The notes under the pieces are model-generated. The model did no database searches. It had not been told where the DNA came from and was given only the letters and a program-made list of their open reading frames with translations. Position numbers and translations under genes: made by a program. Positions 33,340 through 40,896 of a stretch of 54,770 bases of DNA are shown here, one piece after another. The DNA lies in the NCBI GenBank assembly GCA_022563535.1, contig JADFNE010000029.1, forward strand, positions 1 through 54,770, in the 5' to 3' direction. How positions within the stretch are numbered: the first letter of the stretch is position 1; each line of letters starts with the position of its first letter. The stretch is from Myxococcales bacterium. Its GTDB lineage: Bacteria > Myxococcota_A > UBA9160 > UBA4427.

Positions 33340-34727
33340 CCGCGAACGCCCGTATTCTCATCGCTGACGACGAACGCAGTATGCAGGAGTTCCTCGAGAT
33401 CTTCTTTCGTCGCGAGGGATACGACGTAACTACTGCGAGTGACGTGGCCAGTGCAACCTTGTGCCTGGAGAGCGACGACTACGACGTGCTGATCAGCGAC
33501 ATGCAGATGCCCGACGGTTCGGGTCTGGATCTGTTGAAAGTCGTTCGTGCCTGCGGCCAGGACACGGTGACGATCATGATCACCGCTTTTGCGACAACCG
33601 ACAGCGCCATTACCGCGATGAAAGAGGGCGCCTACGACTACATCACCAAGCCCTTCAAACTCGACGAAGTGCGACTGATCGTTGAAAAGGCGCTGGAGAA
33701 GAAGCTGCTCTCGACTGAGAATCAGCGATTGCGGAGCGAACTACGCGAAAGAAATAGCAAGCGCACCATCATTGGTACCAGCCCAGTGATGCAGAAGATC
33801 TTCGATTTTATCGAACAGGTCGCCAATACTCGGATCAATGTGCTGGTCAGCGGCGCCAGTGGGACCGGCAAGGAACTGGTGGCTCGGGCCATTCACGACC
33901 AAAGCGATCGATGTGACGGGCCTTTCGTTGCGATCAATTGTGGTGCGATCCCGGAGAATCTGCTCGAGAGCGAATTGTTTGGACACGTCAAGGGAGCGTT
34001 CACCGGGGCGGTGAGCAATAAAGAAGGCCTCTTCGAGACGGCGAATTCCGGCTCGTTGTTTCTCGACGAAATTGGCGAACTCTCGCCTCAACTGCAGGTC
34101 AAACTGCTTCGGGTAATTCAGGAAAAGTCGATTCGGCGGGTTGGGGGCACGAGTGATCGCAATATCAACGTGCGCGTGATCTCCGCAACGAATCGGCGAC
34201 TCGATGAAGAGGTGAGCGCTGGGCGCTTTCGTGAAGATCTCTACTACCGCCTCAATGTAATGGAAATTCCGCTGCCGGGGCTGGTCGAGCGCCCAGAAGA
34301 CATCCCGTTGCTCGTAGATCACTTCATTAAAAAGTTCTCCGAAGAACTCGGCCGAGAGATTCTTTCGATTGACTCGGATGCACTCGACAAACTCAAGCAC
34401 TACGAGTACCCCGGCAATGTGCGAGAACTCGAGAACATCATCGAACGCGCGGTGGCGCTGAGCCGCAGCAGTACGATTACCTTGGCGTCGCTACCCGAAA
34501 CCCTGCTTCGCCCAGCCGAAATCAGTTATTCCTGTCAGATTCCCACCGAGGGCGTCAACCTCGAGGACCTCGTCGACAACTACGAGCGAGCCCTGCTCAC
34601 CGAAGCCATGCGCAACGCGAACGGGATCAAGAAACGTGCGGCAAAGCTTCTTGGTATCTCGTTTCGCTCGTTCCGCTATCGCTTCGAAAAGTTGGGCCTG
34701 GACCAGAACGACCGCGAGCGATCGTAG
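33336..34727 (+). CDS. pilR: sigma-54-dependent response regulator PilR
   Basis: The product is 463 aa in three parts. The receiver domain has DDE at 10-12 and phosphoacceptor Asp55 (ISDMQMPDG). The AAA+ domain has Walker A GASGTGKE (about 173), an intact GAFTGA sigma-54 contact loop (HVKGAFTGA, about 219-224) and Walker [11 protein letters not shown]. The C-terminal Fis-type HTH is [19 protein letters not shown]. It activates sigma-54 promoters, classically pilA. ATG overlaps the pilS stop as ATGA. The intact GAFTGA contrasts with the second activator at 35954, whose loop reads GAFAGA. Confidence 0.94.
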   Translation: MTANARILIADDERSMQEFLEIFFRREGYDVTTASDVASATLCLESDDYDVLISDMQMPDGSGLDLLKVVRACGQDTVTIMITAFATTDSAITAMKEGAYDYITKPFKLDEVRLIVEKALEKKLLSTENQRLRSELRERNSKRTIIGTSPVMQKIFDFIEQVANTRINVLVSGASGTGKELVARAIHDQSDRCDGPFVAINCGAIPENLLESELFGHVKGAFTGAVSNKEGLFETANSGSLFLDEIGELSPQLQVKLLRVIQEKSIRRVGGTSDRNINVRVISATNRRLDEEVSAGRFREDLYYRLNVMEIPLPGLVERPEDIPLLVDHFIKKFSEELGREILSIDSDALDKLKHYEYPGNVRELENIIERAVALSRSSTITLASLPETLLRPAEISYSCQIPTEGVNLEDLVDNYERALLTEAMRNANGIKKRAAKLLGISFRSFRYRFEKLGLDQNDRERS

Positions 34728-34732
34728 CTATC

Positions 34733-35932
34733 GTGTGGCCCGGTCGCCGAGTGCTGTCCGATTTCCTGGCGAGCTTGAGCCTGGTGCTGATCCTCGTTAC
34801 CGGCTTGTTCGTAGTCTCCACTGGGGATATCGCCTTGGCGTGGATCACGTCGGTGATGTCCGGAAACGCTCTGGTCGCACTTCTGCTCACAGCCGGTGCG
34901 GCCTTTGCAGCGGTGGGCGGATTCTTGTTGCGCCGGCGTATCGTCGCCCCCCTGCGGAAGCTTGCGGTTGCCGCCCGCGAGATTGGAAATGGCACGCGGG
35001 GAACGCGAGTGCGAGTCGAAGGCGACGGAGAAGTCGCTGAGGTCGCGTTGGCAATCAACGAAATGACCGACGCCCTCGAGCAGCGCAGCGTCGAACTGGA
35101 AAAGGTCGTCTTCGAACTTCGAGACACCAATCGCAGCCTGCGACGCGCTCGCGACGGATTGGACCGCGCGGAACGTCTCGCGTCCGTGGGCAGCCTGGCC
35201 GCCGGTGTGGCGCACGAAGTGGGCAACCCCATGGGTGCCTTGTTGGCTTTCCTGGATCTAGCCAAGCGCGACTCAGAGCTGAGTGTCAAGACCCGCGAAC
35301 ATCTGAATCGGGCGAGCGAACAAGGCTCTCGGGTGCGCGAGATTCTCCGCCAGTTGCTGGATTTTTCCAGACCTCCACGCTCGGTTCCGATGCCCGTAGA
35401 TCTCGCTGCGGTCGCACGTCAGACCCTGGGATTGGTTCGCGCCCAGAGTCGCTACGAAGAAGTCGAAATCGAGATGGATGATGGGGACTGCTTTGTAAAG
35501 GCAGTGGGCGACGAAAGCGTTGTGGCCCAGATCCTGTTGAACCTGATGCTCAATGCCTGCGACGCCGCCCTCGACTCGGCCCCCCCAGCCCGGGTAGTCG
35601 TCACGCTGCGCCTGGCGCCCTTCGTCGTTCGCCTAGGGGATGTCGGGGACCAGGGCGCAGCCCGAAAATCCATGGACGGTATTGAATGCGAGGTGGCTGA
35701 CAGTGGTCCCGGTGTTCTCGAGGAGGATCGCGAGCGAGTCTTCGATCCGTTCTTTACTACGAAGGATCCAGGGGTGGGGACGGGTCTGGGGCTAGCCAAT
35801 GCACAGAAACTTGCTGAGGAACTCGGTGGAGTGGTCGAACTCAAGCGTACCGGGCCGCTTGCGGGTGCTGCGTTCGCCTTGAGATTGCCGATCGAGTTCG
35901 CGTTGGATACCGGTGTTCGGGGTGTGGACTGA
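34733..35932 (+). CDS. sensor histidine kinase, HAMP type
   Basis: The product is about 399 aa from GTG 34733, five bases after the pilR stop. Two membrane helices (LASLSLVLILVTGLFVV and ALVALLLTAGAAFAAVGGFL) bracket a very short extracytoplasmic loop, so it probably senses within the membrane or from the cytoplasm. A HAMP domain follows (RRRIVAPLRKLAVAAREI). His161 lies in GVAHEVGNPMGALLAF, with N box ILLNLMLNACDAAL and G boxes VADSGPGV and GTGLGLANAQKLAEELGG. Its likely partner is the sigma-54 regulator encoded convergently at 35954 rather than PilR (inference from proximity). Confidence 0.9.
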   Translation: MWPGRRVLSDFLASLSLVLILVTGLFVVSTGDIALAWITSVMSGNALVALLLTAGAAFAAVGGFLLRRRIVAPLRKLAVAAREIGNGTRGTRVRVEGDGEVAEVALAINEMTDALEQRSVELEKVVFELRDTNRSLRRARDGLDRAERLASVGSLAAGVAHEVGNPMGALLAFLDLAKRDSELSVKTREHLNRASEQGSRVREILRQLLDFSRPPRSVPMPVDLAAVARQTLGLVRAQSRYEEVEIEMDDGDCFVKAVGDESVVAQILLNLMLNACDAALDSAPPARVVVTLRLAPFVVRLGDVGDQGAARKSMDGIECEVADSGPGVLEEDRERVFDPFFTTKDPGVGTGLGLANAQKLAEELGGVVELKRTGPLAGAAFALRLPIEFALDTGVRGVD

Positions 35933-35960
35933 GCGGGGTGCTTGTCCGCTCGATCAGTCC
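35926..35960. terminator. inverted repeat across two convergent stop codons, possible bidirectional terminator
   Basis: GGACTGA (35926-35932) pairs with TCAGTCC (35954-35960), extended by GCGG/CCGC with a four-base bulge. The TGA of the kinase gene and the TGA of the regulator gene are both part of the arms. There is no T-run on either side, so termination would be weak or factor-dependent. Confidence 0.35.
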
Positions 35961-37315
35961 CGGATCCCATAATCTTTCAACTTATACAATAAAGCGCGGT
36001 GGCTAATTTCCAGCAGCTTCGCGGCGTGAGTTCGATTGCCGTCGGTTTCGCGAAGTGCGCGTCGAATCAATTCGATCTCGAACATTCGGCGCGCTCGCCG
36101 CAGGGCATAGGACTTCGAATCTGGCTGCGTTCCCCCTGATTCGGCTTCGACGACGTTGGTTGGAAGGTGCGGGAGTCCAATGCGGTCTCCGTCAGCGAGG
36201 ATTACTGAGCGCTCGATTACGTTTTGCAGTTCGCGGACGTTTCCGGGCCAACCGTAGTTGATCAGGCGCTCGAGGGCGTCGTCCGCGATGCTTCGTACTG
36301 GTTTGCCGAGGCGTTCTCGGTAGTGTGCGAGATAGTGATCGCAGAGCAGCGAAATATCTTCCTTGCGGTCGCGCAGAGCCGGGATTTCAAGTTGCATGAC
36401 GTTGAGCCGGTAGTAGAGATCTTCGCGGAACGATCCCTGTTCGATGGCTGCGTTGAGATCTCGAGAAGTTGCGGCAATGACTCGCACATCGATCGAGAAT
36501 GATTTGCTGTCTCCTACGGGTCGGACTTCTTCTTCTTGCAGGACGCGTAGAAGTTTTGCCTGTAGCGACTGCGGGAGCTTGGCGATTTCGTCGAGGAAGA
36601 GCGTGCCCCCTTCAGCTTCGGAGAATAGTCCGCGTCGTGCACGATTCGCTCCGGCGAAGGCCCCCTTGGTGTGGCCAAAGAGTGCGCTTTCGAGCAAATG
36701 CTCCGGAATGTCGCCGCAGCCGACGGTCACGAAGGGTGCGTCGCGACGGGAGGACTGACTGTGGATGGCCCGGGCGATGACCTCTTTTCCGGTTCCGCTT
36801 TCGCCCACCAGCAAGGCGGCGGTCTTGAAGGCCGCGGTGCGTTCAACCACCTCGAGCAATTCGATCATGACCGAGGACGCGGCGATGATGGGGCGTTCTC
36901 CCAAAGCGCGGTTGACGTCTCGTTTGAGTTGTTCTTTGTCGCGGCGCAGCCGCTCGCGTTCCCGGGCGTTGCGCAGGGTGAGGAGGACTTCTGAGGGCTG
37001 GATGGGTTTTGCGACGTAGTCGTAGGCGCCGAGTTGCATCGCCTGGGTCGCAAGATCTGCGGTTCCGCTGGTGGACATCATGACGATCGGTACGCCGGGC
37101 AGTTTGCGGGCGAGCTGGGGCAGCAAGTCGAAGCCGTCGAGCCCCGGCACGCGTACATCGCATAGAACGACGTCGATCGGGAACTCGTCGACCCGCGCGA
37201 GGGCGGCCTCTGCATGTGTTGCCGTCGCGATCAGATACCCCTCCGAAGCCAGAGTCAGCTCCAAGCTCTCGTGCAGGGCATCGTCGTTGTCGACGATCAA
37301 GATCCGATCAGGCAT
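35954..37315 (-). CDS. sigma-54-type response regulator with altered GAFTGA loop (GAFAGA)
   Basis: The product is 453 aa. The receiver domain has phosphoacceptor Asp53 (VLCDVRVPG); the acidic pair before it reads DND rather than DDD. The AAA+ domain has Walker A GESGTGKE at 171-178 and Walker B GGTLFLDEIAKLP. The sigma-54 contact loop at 218-223 is GAFAGA: the Thr that touches sigma-54 is Ala221 (codon GCC at 36653-36655). The C-terminal Fis-type HTH is AKLLEISHRALLYKLKDYG. In NtrC/PspF-class proteins, loss of this Thr usually blocks activation. It may be a repressor, an activator with relaxed needs, or non-functional. The other domains look intact. Confidence 0.9.
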   Translation of the reverse strand: MPDRILIVDNDDALHESLELTLASEGYLIATATHAEAALARVDEFPIDVVLCDVRVPGLDGFDLLPQLARKLPGVPIVMMSTSGTADLATQAMQLGAYDYVAKPIQPSEVLLTLRNARERERLRRDKEQLKRDVNRALGERPIIAASSVMIELLEVVERTAAFKTAALLVGESGTGKEVIARAIHSQSSRRDAPFVTVGCGDIPEHLLESALFGHTKGAFAGANRARRGLFSEAEGGTLFLDEIAKLPQSLQAKLLRVLQEEEVRPVGDSKSFSIDVRVIAATSRDLNAAIEQGSFREDLYYRLNVMQLEIPALRDRKEDISLLCDHYLAHYRERLGKPVRSIADDALERLINYGWPGNVRELQNVIERSVILADGDRIGLPHLPTNVVEAESGGTQPDSKSYALRRARRMFEIELIRRALRETDGNRTHAAKLLEISHRALLYKLKDYGIRD

Positions 37316-37668
37316 TGGACTCCGTTCCGCCCCGGTGAAATCTGCTCAGGAACTAGCGCGCGATGCGCTCGACGGTTCGGCCGCACAGGGGGACTGCTCC
37401 CCATTTATCGGGATGCCGAACGGGAGCCATGAGGGGAAAGCGCCGCATTCAAATTGCATGGCAATTCATCGATGTGATCTGTGACACAGATTTGCAGGCT
37501 GATGGTCAAATTCCGCTCACGAACTGCCACGGGCTTAGCCTCCACCCGCGACTCTATGCGCTTGAGCTTGCAGGACTCAAGTCGTTGAAACATGGGGCCG
37601 ATACCACCGACTGTCTCGATGCGCCGGACGCAAACACGTCCTGGATGCGGTTTTGTGGAGGATCAGTG
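37316..37668. other. intergenic region between divergent sigma-54 regulator and XRE gene
   Basis: These 353 bp separate two divergent genes and must hold both promoters. A frame stays open through it on the plus strand, but the translation (Cys/Ser/Arg-rich, then sequence antisense in style) does not look like protein. I found no clear -24/-12 sigma-54 element and no convincing -35/-10 pair. A short near-repeat, TTGCATGGCAATTC at about 37453, is the only local symmetry noticed. Confidence 0.4.
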
Positions 37669-37947
37669 GTGCCCAGAAATAATGTACAGCGTTATCGCGA
37701 GAGCTTGATGATGAGCAAAGCCGAACTGGCTCGTAAGGCCGGACTTTCCTCATTGACGATCGATCGCATCGAAGCAGGTCGTCCCTGTCGACTGGATACG
37801 AAACGCAAAATCCTCCTCGCGCTGGGTCTTCGTGTATCGGACAAGGATCAGGTCTTTGGAATGCTGGCGATCGCCCGTGAAGAGCGAAGCGTCGAGTCGG
37901 CACCAGAGACAACTGTAACTGTAGATGACGGCCGCCCACTTCAGTAA
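37669..37947 (+). CDS. XRE-family HTH regulator upstream of pilM
   Basis: The product is about 92 aa from GTG 37669, 7 nt after GGAGG; an adjacent GTG at 37666 is the alternative. The HTH reads VQRYRESLMMSKAELARKAG, then LSSLTIDRIEAGRPCRLDT and KRKILLALGLRVSDKDQVFG, with a low-complexity tail. Similar small HTH genes sit ahead of pilM in deltaproteobacterial pil loci as far as I recall, so this is probably a resident regulator and not a phage remnant. It ends 27 bp before pilM and is likely co-transcribed with pilMNOPQ, so it may control that operon. Confidence 0.82.
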   Translation: MPRNNVQRYRESLMMSKAELARKAGLSSLTIDRIEAGRPCRLDTKRKILLALGLRVSDKDQVFGMLAIAREERSVESAPETTVTVDDGRPLQ

Positions 37948-37974
37948 CGGACCGCGGAATCAGAGGAGCGTTTG

Positions 37975-39054
37975 ATGGATCTGTCGATGTTCGGAATTGG
38001 GATGCCCTCGCTGATCGGCCTGGATATAGGGTCGTCAACGGTGAAGGCCATCGAGCTGAATCTAAAAGGCAAGGACACGGGATTTGAACTCATGGGTCTC
38101 GGCGTTGCGAACCTGCCGGCTGAAGCCATTGTGCAGGGCGCATTTCTGAACTCCGGCGAAATCGTCGACACCATCCGCGAGGCGATCGACATGGGTGGGT
38201 TCAAGACCCGGGACGTTGCGGTCGCGGTTTCGGGCCACTCGGTCATCGTGAAAAAGGTGAGCCTTCCGGCGATGAACCGCGAGGAGCTCGAAGACCAGAT
38301 TCAATGGGAAGCTGAACAATACATTCCCTTCGACGTCAACGAAGTTCACCTCGACTTTCAGATCCTCGAAACCAGTGAAGGCGAGGGACAGATGGACGTG
38401 CTGCTCGTCGCCGCCAAGAAGGATCTGGTGGACGACTACTATCAGGTCATCGCCGAAGCCGGACTCAACCCGGTCGTGATCGATGTCGCAGCGTTCGCCG
38501 TCGAAAACGCCTTCGAACACAACTATGAAGAGCCGGGTGACGACGTAGTCGCGCTGGTGAATATTGGCGCGCAGGTGGTGAACATCAACGTGGTGGAGCA
38601 GGGGGTTCCCGCATTTACCCGTGACATTACGACCGGCGGCAATCAGTACACCGAAGAAATCCAGAAGGCCCTAGGGGTCAGCTTTGAAGAAGCCGAACGT
38701 CTCAAGCTGGGGGGACAGGGTCCGGACGCGGAACAAGATGTCGTGCCCCAGGAAGTCGAGCACGCCTTGCGGTCCGTGACTGACATCGTGATCGGTGAAA
38801 TTGCGCGCTCTCTCGACTTCTATACCGCCACCGCTGCGGACAGCCGGATCTCCCAGGTTCTGCTCTCGGGTGGAGGCGCGAAGATCGTAGGACTGAGCGA
38901 TGCCTTCGCCAAGCGAACGGGTCTATCGGTTGGAATCCTGGATCCCCTGGCCCGCATGCTGCCAAGCAAGGGATTCGAGCCCGAGACGTTGGCCGAATTG
39001 GCGCCGTCTCTGGGCGTCGGAGTGGGTCTCGCTACTCGGAGGATCGCGATCTAA
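37975..39054 (+). CDS. pilM: type IV pilus assembly protein PilM (actin-like ATPase)
   Basis: The product is about 359 aa from ATG 37975, 6 nt after GAGGAG; a TTG three bases earlier is less likely. Actin-like fold marks: PSLIGLDIGSSTVKAIEL (phosphate 1), VSLPAMNREELEDQIQWEAE and YIPFDVNEVHLDF (typical PilM), VALVNIGAQVVNINVV (phosphate 2) and VLLSGGGAKIVGL (adenosine motif). PilM is cytoplasmic and binds the N-terminal INLLP peptide of PilN, which is encoded next. It overlaps pilN by one base (TAATG). Confidence 0.95.
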   Translation: MDLSMFGIGMPSLIGLDIGSSTVKAIELNLKGKDTGFELMGLGVANLPAEAIVQGAFLNSGEIVDTIREAIDMGGFKTRDVAVAVSGHSVIVKKVSLPAMNREELEDQIQWEAEQYIPFDVNEVHLDFQILETSEGEGQMDVLLVAAKKDLVDDYYQVIAEAGLNPVVIDVAAFAVENAFEHNYEEPGDDVVALVNIGAQVVNINVVEQGVPAFTRDITTGGNQYTEEIQKALGVSFEEAERLKLGGQGPDAEQDVVPQEVEHALRSVTDIVIGEIARSLDFYTATAADSRISQVLLSGGGAKIVGLSDAFAKRTGLSVGILDPLARMLPSKGFEPETLAELAPSLGVGVGLATRRIAI

Positions 39055-39629
39055 TGATCGAAATCAATCTACTACCGCATCGAGAATCGCGCCGCATCGC
39101 AGACCTGCGTCAGACCGTGGCAATTTTGTTCCTCGGCCTGGTGGTCGCCGGAGGTGCCATCTTCTTTGTGGCGCGCGATGTGAACAACGACCTCGCTCGG
39201 GCGCAAACCAACGTTCGCCAACTGGAGGCTGCGATCGAACAGTTCAAGCCCCAGCAGGCGCAGGTGGCCAAATTCAAAAAGCAGCGAAAACGGCTCGAAG
39301 ACAAGATCGATGTCATCAAGGGTCTCGAGAAAGCGCGCACGGGTCCGGTCCGGTTGTTCGACGAACTGTCGAACCTGACTCCAGAGCGGCTCTGGCTGAG
39401 TTCGCTCAAGACGAAGGGTCACGAACTCACCATCGAGGGTTCGAGCCTGGACACCGGAATCGTGGCTGACTTTCTGCGCAGCATGAATCAATCCGATTAT
39501 TTCACCGAAGTTGATCTGAAGAAGACCGCGGGCGGCAAGAACGTCGGTGGCGTGAAACTCGTAAAATTCAAGATCAGCGCTGACTTCATGAATTTGAAGG
39601 CGAGTGCGAGCAAGAAGGGTAAGGGGTGA
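39054..39629 (+). CDS. pilN: type IV pilus assembly protein PilN
   Basis: The product is 191 aa. The first residues MIEINLLPHRE are the PilM-binding motif of PilN. One membrane helix (VAILFLGLVVAGGAIFFVA) is followed by a periplasmic coiled coil (NDLARAQTNVRQLEAAIEQF) and a small ferredoxin-like domain (LTPERLWLSSLKTKGHELT, VADFLRSMNQSDYFTEV). It pairs with PilO in the inner-membrane alignment complex. ATG overlaps the pilM stop. Confidence 0.95.
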   Translation: MIEINLLPHRESRRIADLRQTVAILFLGLVVAGGAIFFVARDVNNDLARAQTNVRQLEAAIEQFKPQQAQVAKFKKQRKRLEDKIDVIKGLEKARTGPVRLFDELSNLTPERLWLSSLKTKGHELTIEGSSLDTGIVADFLRSMNQSDYFTEVDLKKTAGGKNVGGVKLVKFKISADFMNLKASASKKGKG

Positions 39630-39635
39630 TTCTCC

Positions 39636-40235
39636 GTGGCAATTGATGCGAATTTCGATTTTGATGAAGTCGTAGAGAAACTTGCGAAAGTACCGAAGCA
39701 GATTCGCCTGGGCGTTGTGGTCGCGATTATTGTCGGGGTCATGACTGGCTACTACTTCATGATCTATCAGGACAAGAGCATCGAACTGCTCAACCTTCAG
39801 GGACAGGCCGAAGAACTGCAGCGAAAGCTGAACAAGGTTCGGGTTATCGCCTCAAATCTGGATGAGTTCGAGCAGGAAGTGGCGAAACTCGAGCGCGACC
39901 TGTCGCTCGTGATAAAGCAGCTCCCGAGCCGCAAAGAGTTCGAAACCCTGTTGCGTGACATCTCGACTGCTGGAAAGAAGGTGGGGGTCGCGATCAAATC
40001 AATCGAGCGGAAAGATGAGGTTTCTCACAGCTTCTATGCAGAAGTGCCCTTCAAGCTGGAGCTCGAGGGTGAGTATCACAATATTGCGCGGTTCTTTGAA
40101 CAAATGGCCGCCTTGCGACGAATCGTGAATATGGGTTCGATGGACATCAAGATTGTCAGTGAATCGGATGCCGGGACCACGCTCAATGTGAAGGGTATGG
40201 CGACGACATTCCGTTTCATTGAGAAGAAAGGTTGA
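39636..40235 (+). CDS. pilO: type IV pilus assembly protein PilO
   Basis: The product is about 199 aa from GTG 39636. After a short cytoplasmic N-tail (the VEKLAKVPKQIRLG type common in PilO) there is one membrane helix (VVVAIIVGVMTGYYFMIY), a coiled coil (NLQGQAEELQRKLNKVR, EQEVAKLERDL) and a ferredoxin-like domain (VPFKLELEGEYHNIARFFEQ, RIVNMGSMDIKI). It forms the PilN-PilO heterodimer linking the inner platform to PilP and PilQ. The spacing of 6 bp after pilN and 59 bp to pilP places it firmly in the operon. Confidence 0.95.
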   Translation: MAIDANFDFDEVVEKLAKVPKQIRLGVVVAIIVGVMTGYYFMIYQDKSIELLNLQGQAEELQRKLNKVRVIASNLDEFEQEVAKLERDLSLVIKQLPSRKEFETLLRDISTAGKKVGVAIKSIERKDEVSHSFYAEVPFKLELEGEYHNIARFFEQMAALRRIVNMGSMDIKIVSESDAGTTLNVKGMATTFRFIEKKG

Positions 40236-40294
40236 TTGGGGTTGAGTCAGTGACTGATCGGACTCGGACAGTGTTGGCGGTTAGGAGGAGTGGC

Positions 40295-40891
40295 GTGAAG
40301 ACACTTGCGACAGTGTTGGCAATTGCGCTTGCGGCGACGACCCTGGTGGGCTGCAGTGACGAAGCCGGAGATGACGGCGCGCCCAAGATTTCTGACATGG
40401 CTGCCGAACGCGCACGCGTTTCGGCAGACATCAAGAAGCGCAAGGGGCGGAAGTCGGAGGCCGCGAAGATTGCGAAGGCCCCCGTGCCCAAAAAGCCCAG
40501 GGGAAAAGACGCGGGCATCGTCGAAACTGCTCAAGGCCCGGTCGAAATCGACTTTGTCTACGACGTTCGGGGCAAGAGAGATCCATTTCGATCGGTGTTC
40601 TGGGTAGTCGAAACTGCTCACGCGCCTCGCGGCCCGCTCGAGCAGTATGAATTGGGTCAACTGGCGGTGGCAGCCATTGTCTGGGAAACGGATCGACCCC
40701 GGGCACTGATTCAGGATCCGTCGGGATCGGCGTACGTGGTCAAAGAAGGTTCGAAGATCGGAAAGAACGAAGGTTTGGTCATCCACATTGGTGACAACCT
40801 CGTTTTGGTGAAAGAGACATACATCGACTTTGCCGGGGAGCAATCCACGCAAGATGTCGAAATGCGGATACGTACGAGCCAGGGAGGGTGA
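40295..40891 (+). CDS. pilP: type IV pilus lipoprotein PilP
   Basis: The product is about 198 aa from GTG 40295, 6 nt after AGGAGG; a longer frame from 40232 overlaps pilO but lacks such a site. A lipoprotein signal (KTLATVLAIALAATTLVGC) puts lipidated Cys at about residue 21. A Lys/Ala-rich linker leads to the PilP fold: RGKRDPFRSVFW, LEQYELGQLAVAAIVWE, ALIQDPSGSAYVVKEGSKIG and LVLVKETYIDF. It links PilN/PilO to the PilQ secretin in the periplasm. Its TGA touches the region just before the pilQ start. Confidence 0.94.
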   Translation: MKTLATVLAIALAATTLVGCSDEAGDDGAPKISDMAAERARVSADIKKRKGRKSEAAKIAKAPVPKKPRGKDAGIVETAQGPVEIDFVYDVRGKRDPFRSVFWVVETAHAPRGPLEQYELGQLAVAAIVWETDRPRALIQDPSGSAYVVKEGSKIGKNEGLVIHIGDNLVLVKETYIDFAGEQSTQDVEMRIRTSQGG

Positions 40892-40896
40892 AGTCG

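Noticed and set aside
35633-35700. Possible frameshift in the HAMP kinase between N and G1 boxes
   Set aside because: The frame is continuous and both flanking boxes are in phase; the segment is just a variable insert.
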